From: an uncultured Ruminococcus sp.
GTDB lineage: Bacteria; Bacillota; Clostridia; Oscillospirales; Ruminococcaceae
Reading direction: 5' to 3'
NCBI GenBank assembly: GCA_937902395.1
Contig: CALGTV010000069.1
Span: 1 to 23,182 of the forward strand
DNA length: 23,182 nt
Position numbers and translations under genes: made by a program. The number at the start of each line of letters is the position of its first letter. Positions within the stretch are counted from its first letter, which is position 1. The notes beneath the pieces were generated by a model. It saw nothing but the letters and a program-made list of their open reading frames with translations. It searched no databases and was not told the DNA's origin. Below are positions 23,134 through 23,182 of the stretch, piece by piece.

Positions 23134-23182
23134 GTATGACGGGCATATCAATGCTCTGTGGTGAAAGTCCACCGAGGCGTAG
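23134..23182 (+). other. Possible 5' end of a group II intron (cut by the window end)
   Basis: Just after the terminator T tract, GTATGAC resembles the GUGYG intron start. It is followed by a stem-loop GTGG-TGAAAGT-CCAC (23158-23172), with CTC (23154-23156) pairing GAG (23174-23176). GGTGAAAGTCC is common in domain I of bacterial group II introns. Class C introns insert directly behind intrinsic terminators, as here. Only 49 bases are visible, so this is tentative. Confidence 0.35.

Overview
The window looks like chromosomal DNA of a low-GC, Gram-positive, anaerobic plant-polysaccharide degrader of the Ruminococcaceae, most likely a Ruminococcus close to R. flavefaciens, R. albus or R. champanellensis. 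The grounds are a dockerin-bearing modular carbohydrate enzyme, a secreted family PL11 rhamnogalacturonan lyase, strong AGGAGG ribosome binding sites, AT-rich sigma-A promoters with 17-base spacers, a Clostridia-type PyrK/PyrDB pair and a small acid-soluble spore protein. The species cannot be fixed from the sequence alone.

Layout. (1) 1-5325 is a pectin/hemicellulose block: a PL11 lyase cut by the window start (minus strand), a divergent AraC-type regulator, and a GH43-like, CBM32-like, LamG and dockerin protein. (2) 5326-8899 holds a 160-bp hairpin-forming, MITE-like element placed directly in front of a SWIM-SNF2 helicase. (3) 8900-10980 has a spore protein gene, a degV-trmL pair and a 57-codon small gene. 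(4) 10981-13850 is a minus-strand operon: a zinc-ribbon/leucine-rich-repeat protein, pyrK, pyrD and ruvX. (5) 13851-17006 carries class II fructose-bisphosphate aldolase, a shortened copy of the 5.4-kb element, a second AraC regulator, and a two-helix membrane protein with a TetR regulator. (6) 17054-18965 has a long-form PRPP synthetase and an inorganic pyrophosphatase, with a second, unrelated MITE-like element between them. (7) 18966-23182 holds a cytoplasmic LacI-type sensor fused to a GGDEF domain, a second BspA-like LRR protein without a signal peptide, a terminator, and what may be the 5' end of a group II intron.

How the parts may work together. The first block is a local module for pectic side-chain and backbone breakdown, with an AraC regulator placed to control the lyase. 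PyrK and PyrD form the NAD-linked dihydroorotate dehydrogenase of pyrimidine synthesis; PRPP synthetase supplies the ribose-phosphate donor, and pyrophosphatase removes pyrophosphate from biosynthesis. Most of the rest is housekeeping. The less ordinary content is two families of small inverted-repeat elements, two cytosolic BspA-like LRR proteins (one with two zinc ribbons inside a pyrimidine operon), the HTH-less LacI-GGDEF fusion, a shared promoter motif in front of the dockerin gene and the second AraC gene, and the intron-like end. I found no CRISPR array, no tRNA or rRNA, and no complete defence system.
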